From Pseudomonas sp. TTU2014-080ASC (GTDB lineage Bacteria; Pseudomonadota; Gammaproteobacteria; Pseudomonadales; Pseudomonadaceae): a DNA stretch of 64,000 nt. Where the stretch lies: positions 1 through 64,000 of the forward strand of contig NZ_LKKK01000011.1 of the NCBI RefSeq assembly GCF_001446935.1, in the 5' to 3' direction. The notes under the pieces are model-generated. The model had not been told where the DNA came from. It made no database searches and was given only the letters and a program-made list of their open reading frames with translations. Of this stretch, positions 9,239-18,489 are shown piece by piece. The translations under genes were made by a program, and so were the position numbers. Every line of letters starts with the position of its first letter. The first letter of the stretch is position 1.

Positions 9239-10333
9239 ATGTCCATATCCGCCCGTTTAGGCAAATTTGTCCTGCCATTTTGCGCCGCTGCTGGCCTTTC
9301 CTTCAGCGCTCATGCTGCGTTGCAGGAGCTGACTGACGAAGAGCTATCGGAAGTCTCAGGTCAGGCGCTGCTGACGCTGGATGCCCTGACATACGGCGGC
9401 TTTGAGTACACGCGGGTCAATCTGGGGGCTGATATTGACCTGCTGATGAATATGGACGAACTGCGCCTGGGCAATTACACCCGCACCGGTGGTGGGGTGG
9501 CTTCTGATCAGCCAGCGGACATTCTGATTAACAACTTTGCCCTTGGCCGGGTGCGTAATGCCAACTCGTCAAATGCCTCGATTGAGGCGTTCAAAGTGCG
9601 TGATCCCTACATCGAGCTGGCCTTTAAAAACAACAGCCAGGGTGTACGTGAAGTAGCGGGTATCCGACTTGGGTTCGGCCGCTCACAGGGCTATTTGTCG
9701 GGTGACATCCTGTCTCTGACCGGTGTGATGGAAGGGAAAATCTATGGTCCGGCTTCGCTGGCCTACGATTTTTATCGCCAGACAGCAGGTTGCGGTATTG
9801 CCAACCTGATCAACTGCACGGCGCTGTTGCTGGCGGGGAATACCGAGGTGTATGCAGGTGTTGAGCTGATCCAGAGCGGTACGGGATACAACCTGATTAA
9901 CGGCCAGAAGATCAGCCGTGCCACACACATCGGTGTGCCTTCGGGGGGCTCCCTGCAAACGGATGAAAGCGGTTTGATCGCTTCGCTGATTCCGACTTTA
10001 TCCCAAGTCAGTAACTGCCAGGCGCTGGGCCTTGTGACCTGTTTCCCGATTGCCAACTACAAATCCATTTATGTGGGCGATCCGACTAAGACTGACATTG
10101 TTCAGGGCGGTGCGCAGGGCGTGTTCTTCTCGCTGCAGAACCAGAACGTACCCTGGCAAGATCTGGCCAATGCCGGAAAATTTGTCGAAACCCAAAGTGG
10201 TGCCTTTGCTAACTTCGCCAAGAAAGGTGAAGGTGCGGCTGCTGTTTATCCCTTCTTGCTTAACTTGTATGACGCCTTGCGTGGCACACCTCGTCAGCCT
10301 ACCTGCATGGGCGCAGCAGGTTCGGGGTGCTGA
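9239..10333 (+). CDS. Exported protein with VSG motif, first of three tandem genes
   Basis: An unrecognised secreted protein of 364 residues. It has a typical signal peptide (cleavage likely after SAHA, about residue 26) followed at once by ELTDEELSEVSGQA. That motif is shared by the next two genes and resembles the start of the DUF6160 / Acinetobacter Fil-type surface proteins. The rest is beta-rich, with repeated Gly/Asn/Thr and a few Cys. The ATG at 9239 is chosen over the TTG at 9221 because a GGGAAAGG ribosome site sits 8 nt before it. Function unknown; outer-membrane or surface placement is an inference. Confidence 0.75.
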   Translation: MSISARLGKFVLPFCAAAGLSFSAHAALQELTDEELSEVSGQALLTLDALTYGGFEYTRVNLGADIDLLMNMDELRLGNYTRTGGGVASDQPADILINNFALGRVRNANSSNASIEAFKVRDPYIELAFKNNSQGVREVAGIRLGFGRSQGYLSGDILSLTGVMEGKIYGPASLAYDFYRQTAGCGIANLINCTALLLAGNTEVYAGVELIQSGTGYNLINGQKISRATHIGVPSGGSLQTDESGLIASLIPTLSQVSNCQALGLVTCFPIANYKSIYVGDPTKTDIVQGGAQGVFFSLQNQNVPWQDLANAGKFVETQSGAFANFAKKGEGAAAVYPFLLNLYDALRGTPRQPTCMGAAGSGC

Positions 10334-10335
10334 GC

Positions 10336-11985
10336 ATGGTTAAGGCGCATGGGCTGTGGCTGTTGCTGACGCTGTGTCCTTTGGTGCAGGCCATGCAGGT
10401 GCTGGATGACGAGGAAATGTCTGAAGTCAGCGGTGCTGGCATCGGTTTTTTTGCTGATGAGTTTCTCTATGACCAGAGCCAGGCAACCGCTCGGGTTAGC
10501 GGACTGCGCGACAGCCAGAACCGTGATCTGACCATTGAGTTTGAGAACCTGTATATCAAAGGCCAGGGCAGTCAGCGTGGGGCCGTGGATACGACGGCGC
10601 AGATTGGCTCACCGCTGCATCCGTTCACACTGAAAGTAGTCGGTCAGCAGCAGGCGGCAACCTTGCCTGCGGCCACGCAGGCCATGCAGCTGAAAACGCC
10701 GCATTATACCGATCCGCTGAATGACACCCGGACGTACGGCATCTGGTCCCTGTATCAGGGCTGCCTGTTCGGTACTGCTGGCTGTACCGACCCGACCCGT
10801 GCGGTTACGCAGGTCAATCAGGAACTGACACGTCTTAATCAGACGCGCACAGAGATATGGAACCTTTACGGTGGTCAGTTTGCCAACTTGAAGGCGGGGA
10901 TCGACGCCGATATGCCGCTGGTGCTTCAACGCCAGGCCGAGCTGGATGTGAAACTGGTGGAAACTCAGGCGGCTGTCACTCTTTATAAACAGCGACAGCA
11001 AGAGTTTGCTCAGGCTGGCAATACGCGTAGTACGGCCTATGCTGCCGCACCGGATTTTTATATGGAGGACGGCTGGTTAACCGTCTATAAGCCCTCGCTG
11101 GGGTCGAAGTATCTCTGCGTCAATGCATGCAGTAACCCAGCCGCTCAGGCCTATAACCAGTCCGTTGATGCCTACAACGCTGCTCAGGCTGCTGACACAG
11201 CTGCGCTGAACGCCTACAACACCAAAGCCGCTGAATTGCTTAGCGCGCAACAAGCCGTCGGTGCTGCCTGGGAGGTGACACGTAACGGTCAGACACTTAC
11301 CAAGCGGCAGGCGGATTACAACACCTTCTCCGGCCTGTGTGGCACGCCCACGCAAAACTCACCTACCTGCGTTGGTGGCCGTATCGGTAAAACTAATGCT
11401 GACCGGGACACCATCATGATCGTGGTCGGTGCCTTGCAGCAGGGTGGTACTCGGGTCAAAGGTATGGATATCGGCCTGAAGACTCGCTTTAGTTTGCCGT
11501 CAACGGCTTACAGCAAGAACAGCAGCGGCAATATCGTTCCGGGGGCAACCACAACCCGGACCGACTTCTTCGCGCTGGAGTTTGAAGGTTTCACCCTGCA
11601 CAACAGCTACCTGAATATGTGGGGTGCCAATGGCAAGCTGAATCTGGAAACGAGTTTGCAACTGTACGCGGACCGTCTGGTGCTAAGCGCCTGCCGTACC
11701 TGTACAGACACCAGTCGTCTGGTGGCCAGCAACGTGTATCTGGATGTCAACCTCGGTCATGGGCGTCTGCAGCCCTTGCAACTGGGGTCGTTGGCCAACG
11801 GTGAAATTGAATTGACTCTGCCCTCAGTAACCTGGGCAAATCACGTTGAGTTCTACCGTGACGTGCCGAAAAGCAACATCAGTCTGGGTAACGTGAAAAT
11901 CGGCAATGTGGATATCGGCTCACAGTCCATTCGCGGTCTGCGGCTGGACTACATGAAAATGACTACCGTGAAATTGCCACGCTGA
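10336..11985 (+). CDS. Exported protein with VSG motif and helical middle, second of three
   Basis: An unrecognised protein of about 549 residues. A signal peptide (cleavage likely after LVQA) is followed by LDDEEMSEVSGAG, the motif shared with both neighbours. Residues about 155-330 are rich in Ala, Gln and Asn with helical or coiled-coil character; the flanks are beta-rich and contain CRTC, CVNAC and similar Cys pairs. The preferred start is the ATG at 10336, three bases after the previous stop; an in-frame GTG at 10327 is possible. Tandem placement and the shared motif argue for a common export or assembly pathway. No enzyme motif is seen. Confidence 0.72.
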   Translation: MVKAHGLWLLLTLCPLVQAMQVLDDEEMSEVSGAGIGFFADEFLYDQSQATARVSGLRDSQNRDLTIEFENLYIKGQGSQRGAVDTTAQIGSPLHPFTLKVVGQQQAATLPAATQAMQLKTPHYTDPLNDTRTYGIWSLYQGCLFGTAGCTDPTRAVTQVNQELTRLNQTRTEIWNLYGGQFANLKAGIDADMPLVLQRQAELDVKLVETQAAVTLYKQRQQEFAQAGNTRSTAYAAAPDFYMEDGWLTVYKPSLGSKYLCVNACSNPAAQAYNQSVDAYNAAQAADTAALNAYNTKAAELLSAQQAVGAAWEVTRNGQTLTKRQADYNTFSGLCGTPTQNSPTCVGGRIGKTNADRDTIMIVVGALQQGGTRVKGMDIGLKTRFSLPSTAYSKNSSGNIVPGATTTRTDFFALEFEGFTLHNSYLNMWGANGKLNLETSLQLYADRLVLSACRTCTDTSRLVASNVYLDVNLGHGRLQPLQLGSLANGEIELTLPSVTWANHVEFYRDVPKSNISLGNVKIGNVDIGSQSIRGLRLDYMKMTTVKLPR

Positions 11986-11995
11986 GGAGATGGAC

Positions 11996-12493
11996 ATGTT
12001 GAGACAGATTGTCCTGCCTGCTTTATTGCTGCTGGCCATGCCGCTCAGGGCTGAAATGCAAGCCCTGGCAGAAGAGGAAATGCAGGCCGTAAGCGGGCAA
12101 GCGGGTGTCAGTCTCAGTGTCAGCCTCAATATTGCCCGTAATCCCTCGCAGACTCGCTGTGCAGGCGGCTGTGGTGCTCGGCTGGCGTTTAAGCCGGGGC
12201 TCAGTAATGGCTACATCGTGTTGGACAATATTCAGGGCAGGTTCAGCTTTGATGGCGTCACCCTGGATATCCAGCGCATTAACAGTGGCTATAACGGCGA
12301 GGGGGCGCTGTTTAATAAAGATGTGCTGAAAATCGGTCTACGCTCGGCGACTTTTCAAAACGCCCAGTTCACCCTGGCTGGAGCCAACCAAGCGGTGCCG
12401 GGGGCCGGGTTTGATCAGCATCACCTGTTCACTTATCAGACTAACGGTAATGTCCGCATGCAGGGCAACCTGTACATCTTTGCTGCACCGTAA
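11996..12493 (+). CDS. Small exported protein with VSG motif, third of three
   Basis: A 165-residue protein with a signal peptide (cleavage near LRA) followed by LAEEEMQAVSGQAGV, the shortest member of the trio. The remainder is beta-rich (repeated G, N, V and S) with a CAGGCGAR segment. The ATG at 11996 is preferred because AGGAG at 11985-11989 is 6 nt away; that site abuts the ATG at 11990. It follows the second gene by 10 nt, so all three are probably one transcript. Function unknown. Confidence 0.72.
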   Translation: MLRQIVLPALLLLAMPLRAEMQALAEEEMQAVSGQAGVSLSVSLNIARNPSQTRCAGGCGARLAFKPGLSNGYIVLDNIQGRFSFDGVTLDIQRINSGYNGEGALFNKDVLKIGLRSATFQNAQFTLAGANQAVPGAGFDQHHLFTYQTNGNVRMQGNLYIFAAP

Positions 12494-12726
12494 GCTCTGC
12501 CCTCCAGCAGCCCGGCAGTTTGGGGCTGAGCTGTCATTCTTCCTTCATCTTTATTGGCCCATCCTTGCAGCCCAGCGCATGGGGTGATTACCTCTTGAAA
12601 GGGCAGAAGGACAAATTGAGCCATTAAGGCTTTCGATAATCGCCCGGCATAGGCACAATTCGCCTCCATTTTTCAGAGGGGTCAGCTTGCTGATTCCTGT
12701 CTGCTTACTTTTGAACGGGCACGCAG

Positions 12727-13824
12727 ATGATCAAAACGCCGTACTACCTCATCGACAAACAGAAACTGCTGGTCAATCTGGAGAAGATCGCCTACGTGCG
12801 CGAGAACTCCGGAGCCAAGGCGCTGCTGGCGCTGAAGTGCTTTGCCACCTGGTCGGTATTCGACCTGATGCAGCAATACATGGACGGCACTACGTCCTCG
12901 TCACTGTATGAACTCAAACTTGGCCGCCAGAAGTTTGTCGGTGAGACCCACGCCTACAGCGTGGCCTGGGCAGATGATGAAATTGAAGAAATGGTCGAGA
13001 ACTGCGACAAGATCATCTTCAACTCCATCGGCCAGTTGGAGCGTTTTGCTGACAAGACCGAAGGCAAGATTCGTGGTCTGCGTGTTAACCCGCAGGTGAG
13101 CAGCTCCGACTACCTGCTGGCTGACCCGGCCCGCCCGTTCAGCCGTCTGGGCGAGTGGGACCCGGCGAAGATTGAAGCAGTGATGGATAAGATCACCGGC
13201 TTCATGTTCCACAACAACTGTGAGAACAGCAGCTTTGAGCTGTTCGACAAGATGCTCACCACCATTGAAGAACGCTTCGGCCACCTGCTGGCCCGTGTTG
13301 ATTGGGTGAGCCTTGGCGGTGGCATTCACTTTACCGGTGAGGGCTATCCGATTGATCAGTTCTGCGCGCGCCTGAAAGCCTTCTCCGAGCGCTTTGGTGT
13401 GCAGGTCTATCTGGAGCCGGGCGAAGCCGCGATCACCCTCAGCTCGTCGCTGGAAGTGACTGTGCTCGATACCCTGTACAACGGTAAGAATCTGGCCGTA
13501 GTCGACAGCTCTATCGAAGCGCACATGCTCGATCTTCTGATCTACCGCCTCAACGCCAAGATGGAACCGTGCAACGGCGAGCACACCTACATGGTGTGTG
13601 GTAAGTCGTGTCTGGCCGGGGACATCTTCGGTGAGTACCAATTTGATCGTCCGCTGGCCATCGGCGATCGACTGTCGTTTATCGACGCAGCAGGCTACAC
13701 CATGGTCAAGAAAAACTGGTTCAACGGACTAAAAATGCCAGCCATTGCAGTGCGTCAACTCGACGGGAATGTCGAGCTGGTGCGGGAATTTGGCTTCGAC
13801 GACTACCTGTCCAGCTTGTCCTGA
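12727..13824 (+). CDS. nspC: Carboxynorspermidine/carboxyspermidine decarboxylase
   Basis: A 365-residue PLP enzyme of the alanine-racemase-fold decarboxylases. It removes CO2 from carboxy(nor)spermidine to give (nor)spermidine, the last step of the carboxyspermidine route. The N-terminal ALKCF segment holds the PLP lysine (K37), the glycine-rich SLGGGIHFTG motif binds the phosphate, and the C-terminal CGKSCLAGDIFGEY contains the substrate-site Cys and Asp. The partner dehydrogenase follows 27 nt downstream. No strong ribosome site is visible before the ATG. Confidence 0.93.
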   Translation: MIKTPYYLIDKQKLLVNLEKIAYVRENSGAKALLALKCFATWSVFDLMQQYMDGTTSSSLYELKLGRQKFVGETHAYSVAWADDEIEEMVENCDKIIFNSIGQLERFADKTEGKIRGLRVNPQVSSSDYLLADPARPFSRLGEWDPAKIEAVMDKITGFMFHNNCENSSFELFDKMLTTIEERFGHLLARVDWVSLGGGIHFTGEGYPIDQFCARLKAFSERFGVQVYLEPGEAAITLSSSLEVTVLDTLYNGKNLAVVDSSIEAHMLDLLIYRLNAKMEPCNGEHTYMVCGKSCLAGDIFGEYQFDRPLAIGDRLSFIDAAGYTMVKKNWFNGLKMPAIAVRQLDGNVELVREFGFDDYLSSLS

Positions 13825-13851
13825 GCTGGCGGATAAGGAGAGATAGAGAAA

Positions 13852-15096
13852 TTGAAGAAGAACGTTCTTATCATTGGTGCAGGAGGTGTCGCCAAGGTGG
13901 TGGCCCACAAGTGTGCGCAACACAACGACGAACTTGGTCGTATCAGTATTGCGTCGCGCAACATCTCCAAATGCCAGGCCATCATCGACAGCGTGCAAGC
14001 TAAAGGCAGCCTTAAGCAGCCTGCAGAAATCAAGGCATACGCCCTCAACGCGCTGGATATCGAAGCGACCAAAGCTTTGATCCGTGAAACTGAATCGCAG
14101 ATCGTGATTAACGTCGGTTCAGCCTTCCTGAATATGTCCGTACTGCGTGCTTGCCTGGATACCGGCGCTGCGTACCTGGACACCGCCATCCATGAAGAAC
14201 CGGGCAAGATTTGTGAAACGCCGCCATGGTATGGCAACTACGAGTGGAAACACCTGGAAGAGTGTAAGGACAAAGGCGTGACTGCCATTCTTGGCGTCGG
14301 CTTTGATCCGGGCGTGGTGAATGCCTATGCCGCACTGGCCCAGCAGAAGTATTTCGACAGCATCGAGTCGATCGACATCCTCGACGTTAACGCCGGCAGC
14401 CACGGCAAATACTTCGCCACCAACTTCGACCCGGAAATCAACTTCCGCGAATTTACCGGCCAAGTCTGGAGCTGGCAGAACAGCCAGTGGACCAGCAACA
14501 AAATGTTTGAAGTCAAGCGCACCGACGATTTGCCGGTGGTCGGCCAACAGAATTTGTACCTGACAGGGCATGACGAAGTGCACTCCCTGTCGAAACACCT
14601 GAACGTACCGAATGTGCGTTTCTGGATGAGCTTTGGTGAGCACTACATCAACGTGTTCACTGTGCTGAAAAATCTGGGCCTGCTCTCTGAGCAGCCAGTT
14701 AGAACTGCCGAAGGCCTGGAAGTAGTGCCGCTGAAAGTGGTTAAGGCCGTACTGCCTGATCCGGCTTCGCTGGCACCGGGTTATACCGGCAAAACCTGCA
14801 TCGGTGATGTGGTCAAAGGCACTAAAGATGGCCAACCGACTGAGCTGTTCATCTACAACGTGGCGGACCACGAAGAGGCCTACGCTGAAACCGACAGCCA
14901 GGGCATCTCCTACACCGCAGGTGTACCTCCTGTCGCGGCTGCGCTGCTGGTCGCCCGTGGTGACTGGGATGTGGCACACATGGCCAACGTTGAGCAACTG
15001 CCTGCTGAGCCGTTCCTCAAACTGCTGGACGTGATGGGACTGCCAACCCGGATCAAGGACGCCAACGGCGACCGTCCGTGGGATCAAGCTGTCTGA
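13852..15096 (+). CDS. Carboxynorspermidine/carboxyspermidine dehydrogenase (saccharopine dehydrogenase family)
   Basis: A 414-residue NAD(P)H-dependent enzyme that condenses aspartate semialdehyde with a diamine to form carboxy(nor)spermidine. It opens with a Rossmann motif, VLIIGAGGVAKVVAHK, and has the saccharopine-dehydrogenase C-terminal half (LDVNAGSHGK, PPVAAALLVARG). The start is a TTG at 13852 preceded by AAGGAG at a good distance. With nspC it makes a two-gene polyamine operon closed by a hairpin at 15137. Confidence 0.9.
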   Translation: MKKNVLIIGAGGVAKVVAHKCAQHNDELGRISIASRNISKCQAIIDSVQAKGSLKQPAEIKAYALNALDIEATKALIRETESQIVINVGSAFLNMSVLRACLDTGAAYLDTAIHEEPGKICETPPWYGNYEWKHLEECKDKGVTAILGVGFDPGVVNAYAALAQQKYFDSIESIDILDVNAGSHGKYFATNFDPEINFREFTGQVWSWQNSQWTSNKMFEVKRTDDLPVVGQQNLYLTGHDEVHSLSKHLNVPNVRFWMSFGEHYINVFTVLKNLGLLSEQPVRTAEGLEVVPLKVVKAVLPDPASLAPGYTGKTCIGDVVKGTKDGQPTELFIYNVADHEEAYAETDSQGISYTAGVPPVAAALLVARGDWDVAHMANVEQLPAEPFLKLLDVMGLPTRIKDANGDRPWDQAV

Positions 15097-15136
15097 TCGG
15101 TCGGCGTCATGCGTTCGCGTGACGCTACATGATCCA

Positions 15137-15167
15137 CAACGCCCGCCACTTCGGCGGGCGTTGTCGT
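15137..15167 (+). terminator. Terminator after the polyamine operon
   Basis: An 11-bp perfect stem (CAACGCCCGCC with GGCGGGCGTTG, loop ACTTC) followed by TCGTTTA. The T tract is short, but the stem is strong and sits 40 nt after the dehydrogenase stop. Confidence 0.65.
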
Positions 15168-15408
15168 TTATGCAGTAGAGGGTATGGCTAGGTGGATGGA
15201 CGATGCCGTCCATTAAACCCTTTGGCACACATGTCGTCGTTTTATTCACAGTCTGTGGCCGGGCTTGAAGCCGTTGGTGGATAAACCGCTTTGCGGTCTT
15301 AGGCCAACCACATGAGTGCATCAATACGACGGTTATCTCTGTTCAGCGCTTCCCGCACGGCGCAAATAACGCGACAATCGCCGACTCATTTACCGTATCG
15401 GGCCTTGT
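15168..15408. other. Intergenic spacer with nothing recognised
   Basis: With the terminator this makes a 311-bp gap between the polyamine operon and holD. It should contain the holD-rimI promoter, but I see no convincing -35/-10 pair, RNA gene or small ORF with a ribosome site. Confidence 0.4.
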
Positions 15409-16287
15409 TTGCCTTATGAATCGAAACCACTGCCTCAACAAGGTGAGTCCGGTTTGATCAGCGAATTACGCCGCCGCGCCTACCTCAGTGCCATGCAGGT
15501 CGCCAGTTGGCTGCCGCGCGTGGAACTGCCGTTTGCTGCGCCGTCCCGCCCAGAACTGCTGCAGCCGATGCCTGAGCCGGAAGCGCCGGCTGTTAATGAG
15601 CCGGTTGCCGCTACGGCTAGGCCGTCTGCTGGTGCTACCAACGACAGCCCGGCAAACGGCGAAAACCCGCAAGGGCGCGCGTCGGTTATCGCTGAAGTGC
15701 GGGCTAAGATTGAACCGCCCAAGCCCGCTGCAGCGTTGCGCGAAGTGGCTGCTGAACAGCCTGAAGAATCGCCAGCCAAACCAGAGCGCGTCGTACCTGT
15801 TCCGCCGCCGCGCTTCGCCCTGCAACTGATGCGTGTCGGCACCTGTGCCGTGTTGGTCGAGTTGCCTACTGGCGAGCCGCTGCAAGGGCGTGATCCTGCC
15901 TTCCTGCTGCTTAAGGACATGCTCCGCGCTGCCGGATTACAAGACACTCCGAAGCCCATCGGCGAGCCAGTCCGCTGGCCATTACTGGCGCGTGGTCAGC
16001 TGGATCAGGGGCCGCAAGCTGCATTGGACTACGTGCAGACCTTCGTCACGGCGCGACTTGAAGAGCAAGAGCCTTGCATCTGCCTGTGGCTGGTTGGTCT
16101 GCCTGCGATGCGCTTCTGTGGCGATGTAAATGAAGACCACTACAACCGCGAGTTGCAGATCGAAGGCCTGGGCGCTGCCTGGGCGTTACCCGGTCTGGAA
16201 CTGCTGATGGAAGAACCTGAGCGTAAACGCGAGCTGTGGCACGCCATGCAGCGAGTGCGCCAGCGTTGGATGAGCCAAACCGAATGA
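15409..16287 (+). CDS. holD: Probable DNA polymerase III psi subunit (pseudomonad type)
   Basis: A protein of about 290 residues. The N-terminal helix LISELRRRAYLSAMQVASW is followed by a long Pro/Ala/Glu-rich linker (about 45-135), then a C-terminal globular domain ending ...RELWHAMQRVRQRW. The domain resembles the end of E. coli psi (ARAALWQQI). From memory, the P. aeruginosa homologue next to rimI was shown to be a 'cryptic' psi subunit, longer than E. coli psi; in E. coli holD also precedes rimI. Psi links the clamp loader to chi and SSB. The linker leads to frequent misannotation as TonB-like. The start is uncertain: TTG at 15409 or TTG at 15454, which has a weak AGGTGAG site upstream. 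Confidence 0.7.
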   Translation: MPYESKPLPQQGESGLISELRRRAYLSAMQVASWLPRVELPFAAPSRPELLQPMPEPEAPAVNEPVAATARPSAGATNDSPANGENPQGRASVIAEVRAKIEPPKPAAALREVAAEQPEESPAKPERVVPVPPPRFALQLMRVGTCAVLVELPTGEPLQGRDPAFLLLKDMLRAAGLQDTPKPIGEPVRWPLLARGQLDQGPQAALDYVQTFVTARLEEQEPCICLWLVGLPAMRFCGDVNEDHYNRELQIEGLGAAWALPGLELLMEEPERKRELWHAMQRVRQRWMSQTE

Positions 16288-16736
16288 GTGATGCAATCAG
16301 TTTCCGCCCCATGACCGAGGCGGATCTAGACGCTGTACTGAAGATTGAATACGCCGCTTTCAGCCACCCCTGGACGAGGGGCATCTTCACCGACAGCCTC
16401 AGCTCATACAGCTGCTGGGTGATGTTTGAAGGCAGCCAGCAAGTGGGGCACGGCGTGATTCAAGTGATCATGGATGAAGCCCATCTGCTCAACATCACGG
16501 TTAAAGTCGAAAGCCAGGGTCGCGGCCTTGGCTACAAATTGCTTGAACACCTGATGAGCCAGGCCAAAGCCCAAGGTGCTAAAGACTGCTTTCTGGAAGT
16601 GCGCGACAGCAACCAGACCGCCTACCGTCTGTATGAGCGTTACGGCTTTAATGAAGTCGGCCGTCGCCGCGGTTATTACCCGGCAGTCGGTGGCCGTGAA
16701 GATGCCTTGGTGATGGTCTGCCCGTTGTTTGACTGA
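16284..16736 (+). CDS. rimI: Ribosomal protein S18 alanine N-acetyltransferase
   Basis: A 150-residue GNAT acetyltransferase, the normal RimI length. The acetyl-CoA loop is QGRGLGYKLL, and the C-terminal part has the family's EVRDSNQTAYRLYERYGF segment. The enzyme acetylates the N-terminal alanine of ribosomal protein S18. The ATG at 16284 overlaps the holD stop by 4 nt (ATGA) and matches the family start. The holD-rimI order is conserved with E. coli. Confidence 0.95.
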   Translation: MSDAISFRPMTEADLDAVLKIEYAAFSHPWTRGIFTDSLSSYSCWVMFEGSQQVGHGVIQVIMDEAHLLNITVKVESQGRGLGYKLLEHLMSQAKAQGAKDCFLEVRDSNQTAYRLYERYGFNEVGRRRGYYPAVGGREDALVMVCPLFD

Positions 16737-16823
16737 CACTGCGCAGCAACATGCGCTGGCGGAAATTTTCTTGTCAAAGCCCGGCGCTGTTTTTATCGTG
16801 CCCAGCCAAAAAAGGAGCCGGAT

Positions 16824-17456
16824 ATGAGCGATCTGCAACATCTGTTCGACAACAACGCACGCTGGGCTGAATCGATCAAAGAAGAAGATCCCGAGTTCTT
16901 TACCAAGCTGGCCCAACAGCAAGTGCCGGAATATTTGTGGATCGGCTGTTCCGATGCCCGGGTGCCAGCCAATGAAATCGTTGGCCTGCTGCCAGGGGAT
17001 CTGTTTGTACACCGCAACGTTGCCAACGTAGTGCTGCACACTGATCTGAACTGCTTGTCAGTGATCCAGTACGCCGTCGATGCGCTTAAGGTCAAACACA
17101 TCCTCGTCACCGGCCATTACGGCTGTGGCGGCGTGCGCGCTTCCATGCAGAACAACCAGCTTGGCCTGATCGATGGCTGGCTGCGCAGCATCCGTGATCT
17201 GGCTTACGAGCACCGTGAACACCTGGCCACGTTTGAGACGGAAGAGGAGCGTGTCGACCGCCTTTGCGAGCTCAACGTTATCCAGCAGGTGGCGAATGTC
17301 AGCCACACCAGCATTGTGCAAAACGCCTGGCACCGAGGTCAGGACTTATCGGTGCATGGCTGTATCTACGGCATCAAGGATGGCCGCTGGAAAAACCTCA
17401 ATGTAACCGTCTCAGGGATCGAGCAGTTGCCCCCGCAATACCGCTTACTGCCGTAA
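16824..17456 (+). CDS. can: Beta-class carbonic anhydrase
   Basis: A 210-residue enzyme catalysing CO2/bicarbonate interconversion. Zinc ligands and the catalytic pair are all present: C42, D44 and R46 in GCSDARVP, and H98 and C101 in GHYGCGGV. A strong ribosome site, AAGGAG, precedes the ATG. It is a separate gene, 87 nt after rimI. Confidence 0.95.
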   Translation: MSDLQHLFDNNARWAESIKEEDPEFFTKLAQQQVPEYLWIGCSDARVPANEIVGLLPGDLFVHRNVANVVLHTDLNCLSVIQYAVDALKVKHILVTGHYGCGGVRASMQNNQLGLIDGWLRSIRDLAYEHREHLATFETEEERVDRLCELNVIQQVANVSHTSIVQNAWHRGQDLSVHGCIYGIKDGRWKNLNVTVSGIEQLPPQYRLLP

Positions 17457-17474
17457 TAAAAAATCGAGACTTAC

Positions 17475-18383
17475 ATGAATCATTCGCGCTCGCTGGCGCT
17501 GGCGGGCCTGCTGGTCGCCATCTTGTGTTGGGCAGGTAATGCTCTGTTGGCCCGGGCTTTTATGGACGATATTCCGCCGCTGGCGCTGGCTTTTTGGCGG
17601 TGGAACCTTGCCTTGCTGATCTTGCTACCTGTGGTCGCAGTGCCGTTGTGGCAGCACCGTCATCAGGTAAGGGCTGCCGGTTGGCGATTGCTCGTCGTGG
17701 CTGCATTGGGGATCACCGGTTACAACTCATTTTTGTACACGGCGGCGCACACCACCGAAGCCCTCAATATCACCTTGGTTAACACCTGCATCCCATTGAT
17801 GACGGTGGTTGCAGCAGGTCTCATCCTTAAAGAGTGGCCCACTCGGCTAGCCTGGCTGGGGATGCTGATTGCTGTACTGGGGCTGCTGATTCTGATCAGC
17901 CGCGGCGAGATGAACCGCCTGTTGGCGCTGCGATTTGCCAAGGGCGATTTGATCATGTTGATTGCGGTGGCTGACTGGGCATTGTATTCGGTGTTGTTGC
18001 GGTGTTGGTCGAGTCATCTCTATGCGATTCCGCCGTTGGCACTGTTAGGGGTGATGATCTTGCTTGGCGTGGTGCTGCTCGCACCAATTTACCTCTATGA
18101 ATACAGCCAAGGGGCACGGTTTGTTGTCACTCCCGCCAACCTTGGTGCAGTAGCCTATGCGGCGGTGTTTGCCTCACTGGTGGCTTACCTGTGTTGGAAT
18201 CATGGCGTGAAGATCATCGGTGCGGGCAAAGCTGCGCTGACCAGTTACTTAATGCCTGTATTCACCGCGATATTGGCTTGGTTGCTGTTGGATGAAGGCC
18301 TTAAAAGCTACCACTTGATGGGGGGCGCGCTGATCTTTAGTGGGCTGATGCTGGCTGCGCGCCAGAAGACTGTAAAGTCGTAA
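17475..18383 (+). CDS. EamA/DMT-family transporter
   Basis: A 302-residue inner-membrane protein with about ten hydrophobic segments arranged as two EamA repeats (about 5-140 and 155-295). The family exports amino acids, metabolites or drugs; the substrate cannot be told from sequence. It starts 18 nt after the carbonic anhydrase gene and may be co-transcribed. Confidence 0.85.
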   Translation: MNHSRSLALAGLLVAILCWAGNALLARAFMDDIPPLALAFWRWNLALLILLPVVAVPLWQHRHQVRAAGWRLLVVAALGITGYNSFLYTAAHTTEALNITLVNTCIPLMTVVAAGLILKEWPTRLAWLGMLIAVLGLLILISRGEMNRLLALRFAKGDLIMLIAVADWALYSVLLRCWSSHLYAIPPLALLGVMILLGVVLLAPIYLYEYSQGARFVVTPANLGAVAYAAVFASLVAYLCWNHGVKIIGAGKAALTSYLMPVFTAILAWLLLDEGLKSYHLMGGALIFSGLMLAARQKTVKS

Positions 18384-18489
18384 TCCGTGCAGCTGGGCCT
18401 ACGCCCAGTTGCACCTGCATTACCCAGATACTGATGGCACGCTGAAAGCTCTTCACGCATTCGCCTATAACAACGACAAAGGGTATTTG

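Noticed and set aside
14119..15324. Open frame of 401 codons opposite the polyamine dehydrogenase
   Set aside because: The plus-strand gene is clear, and the antisense product looks like no protein family.
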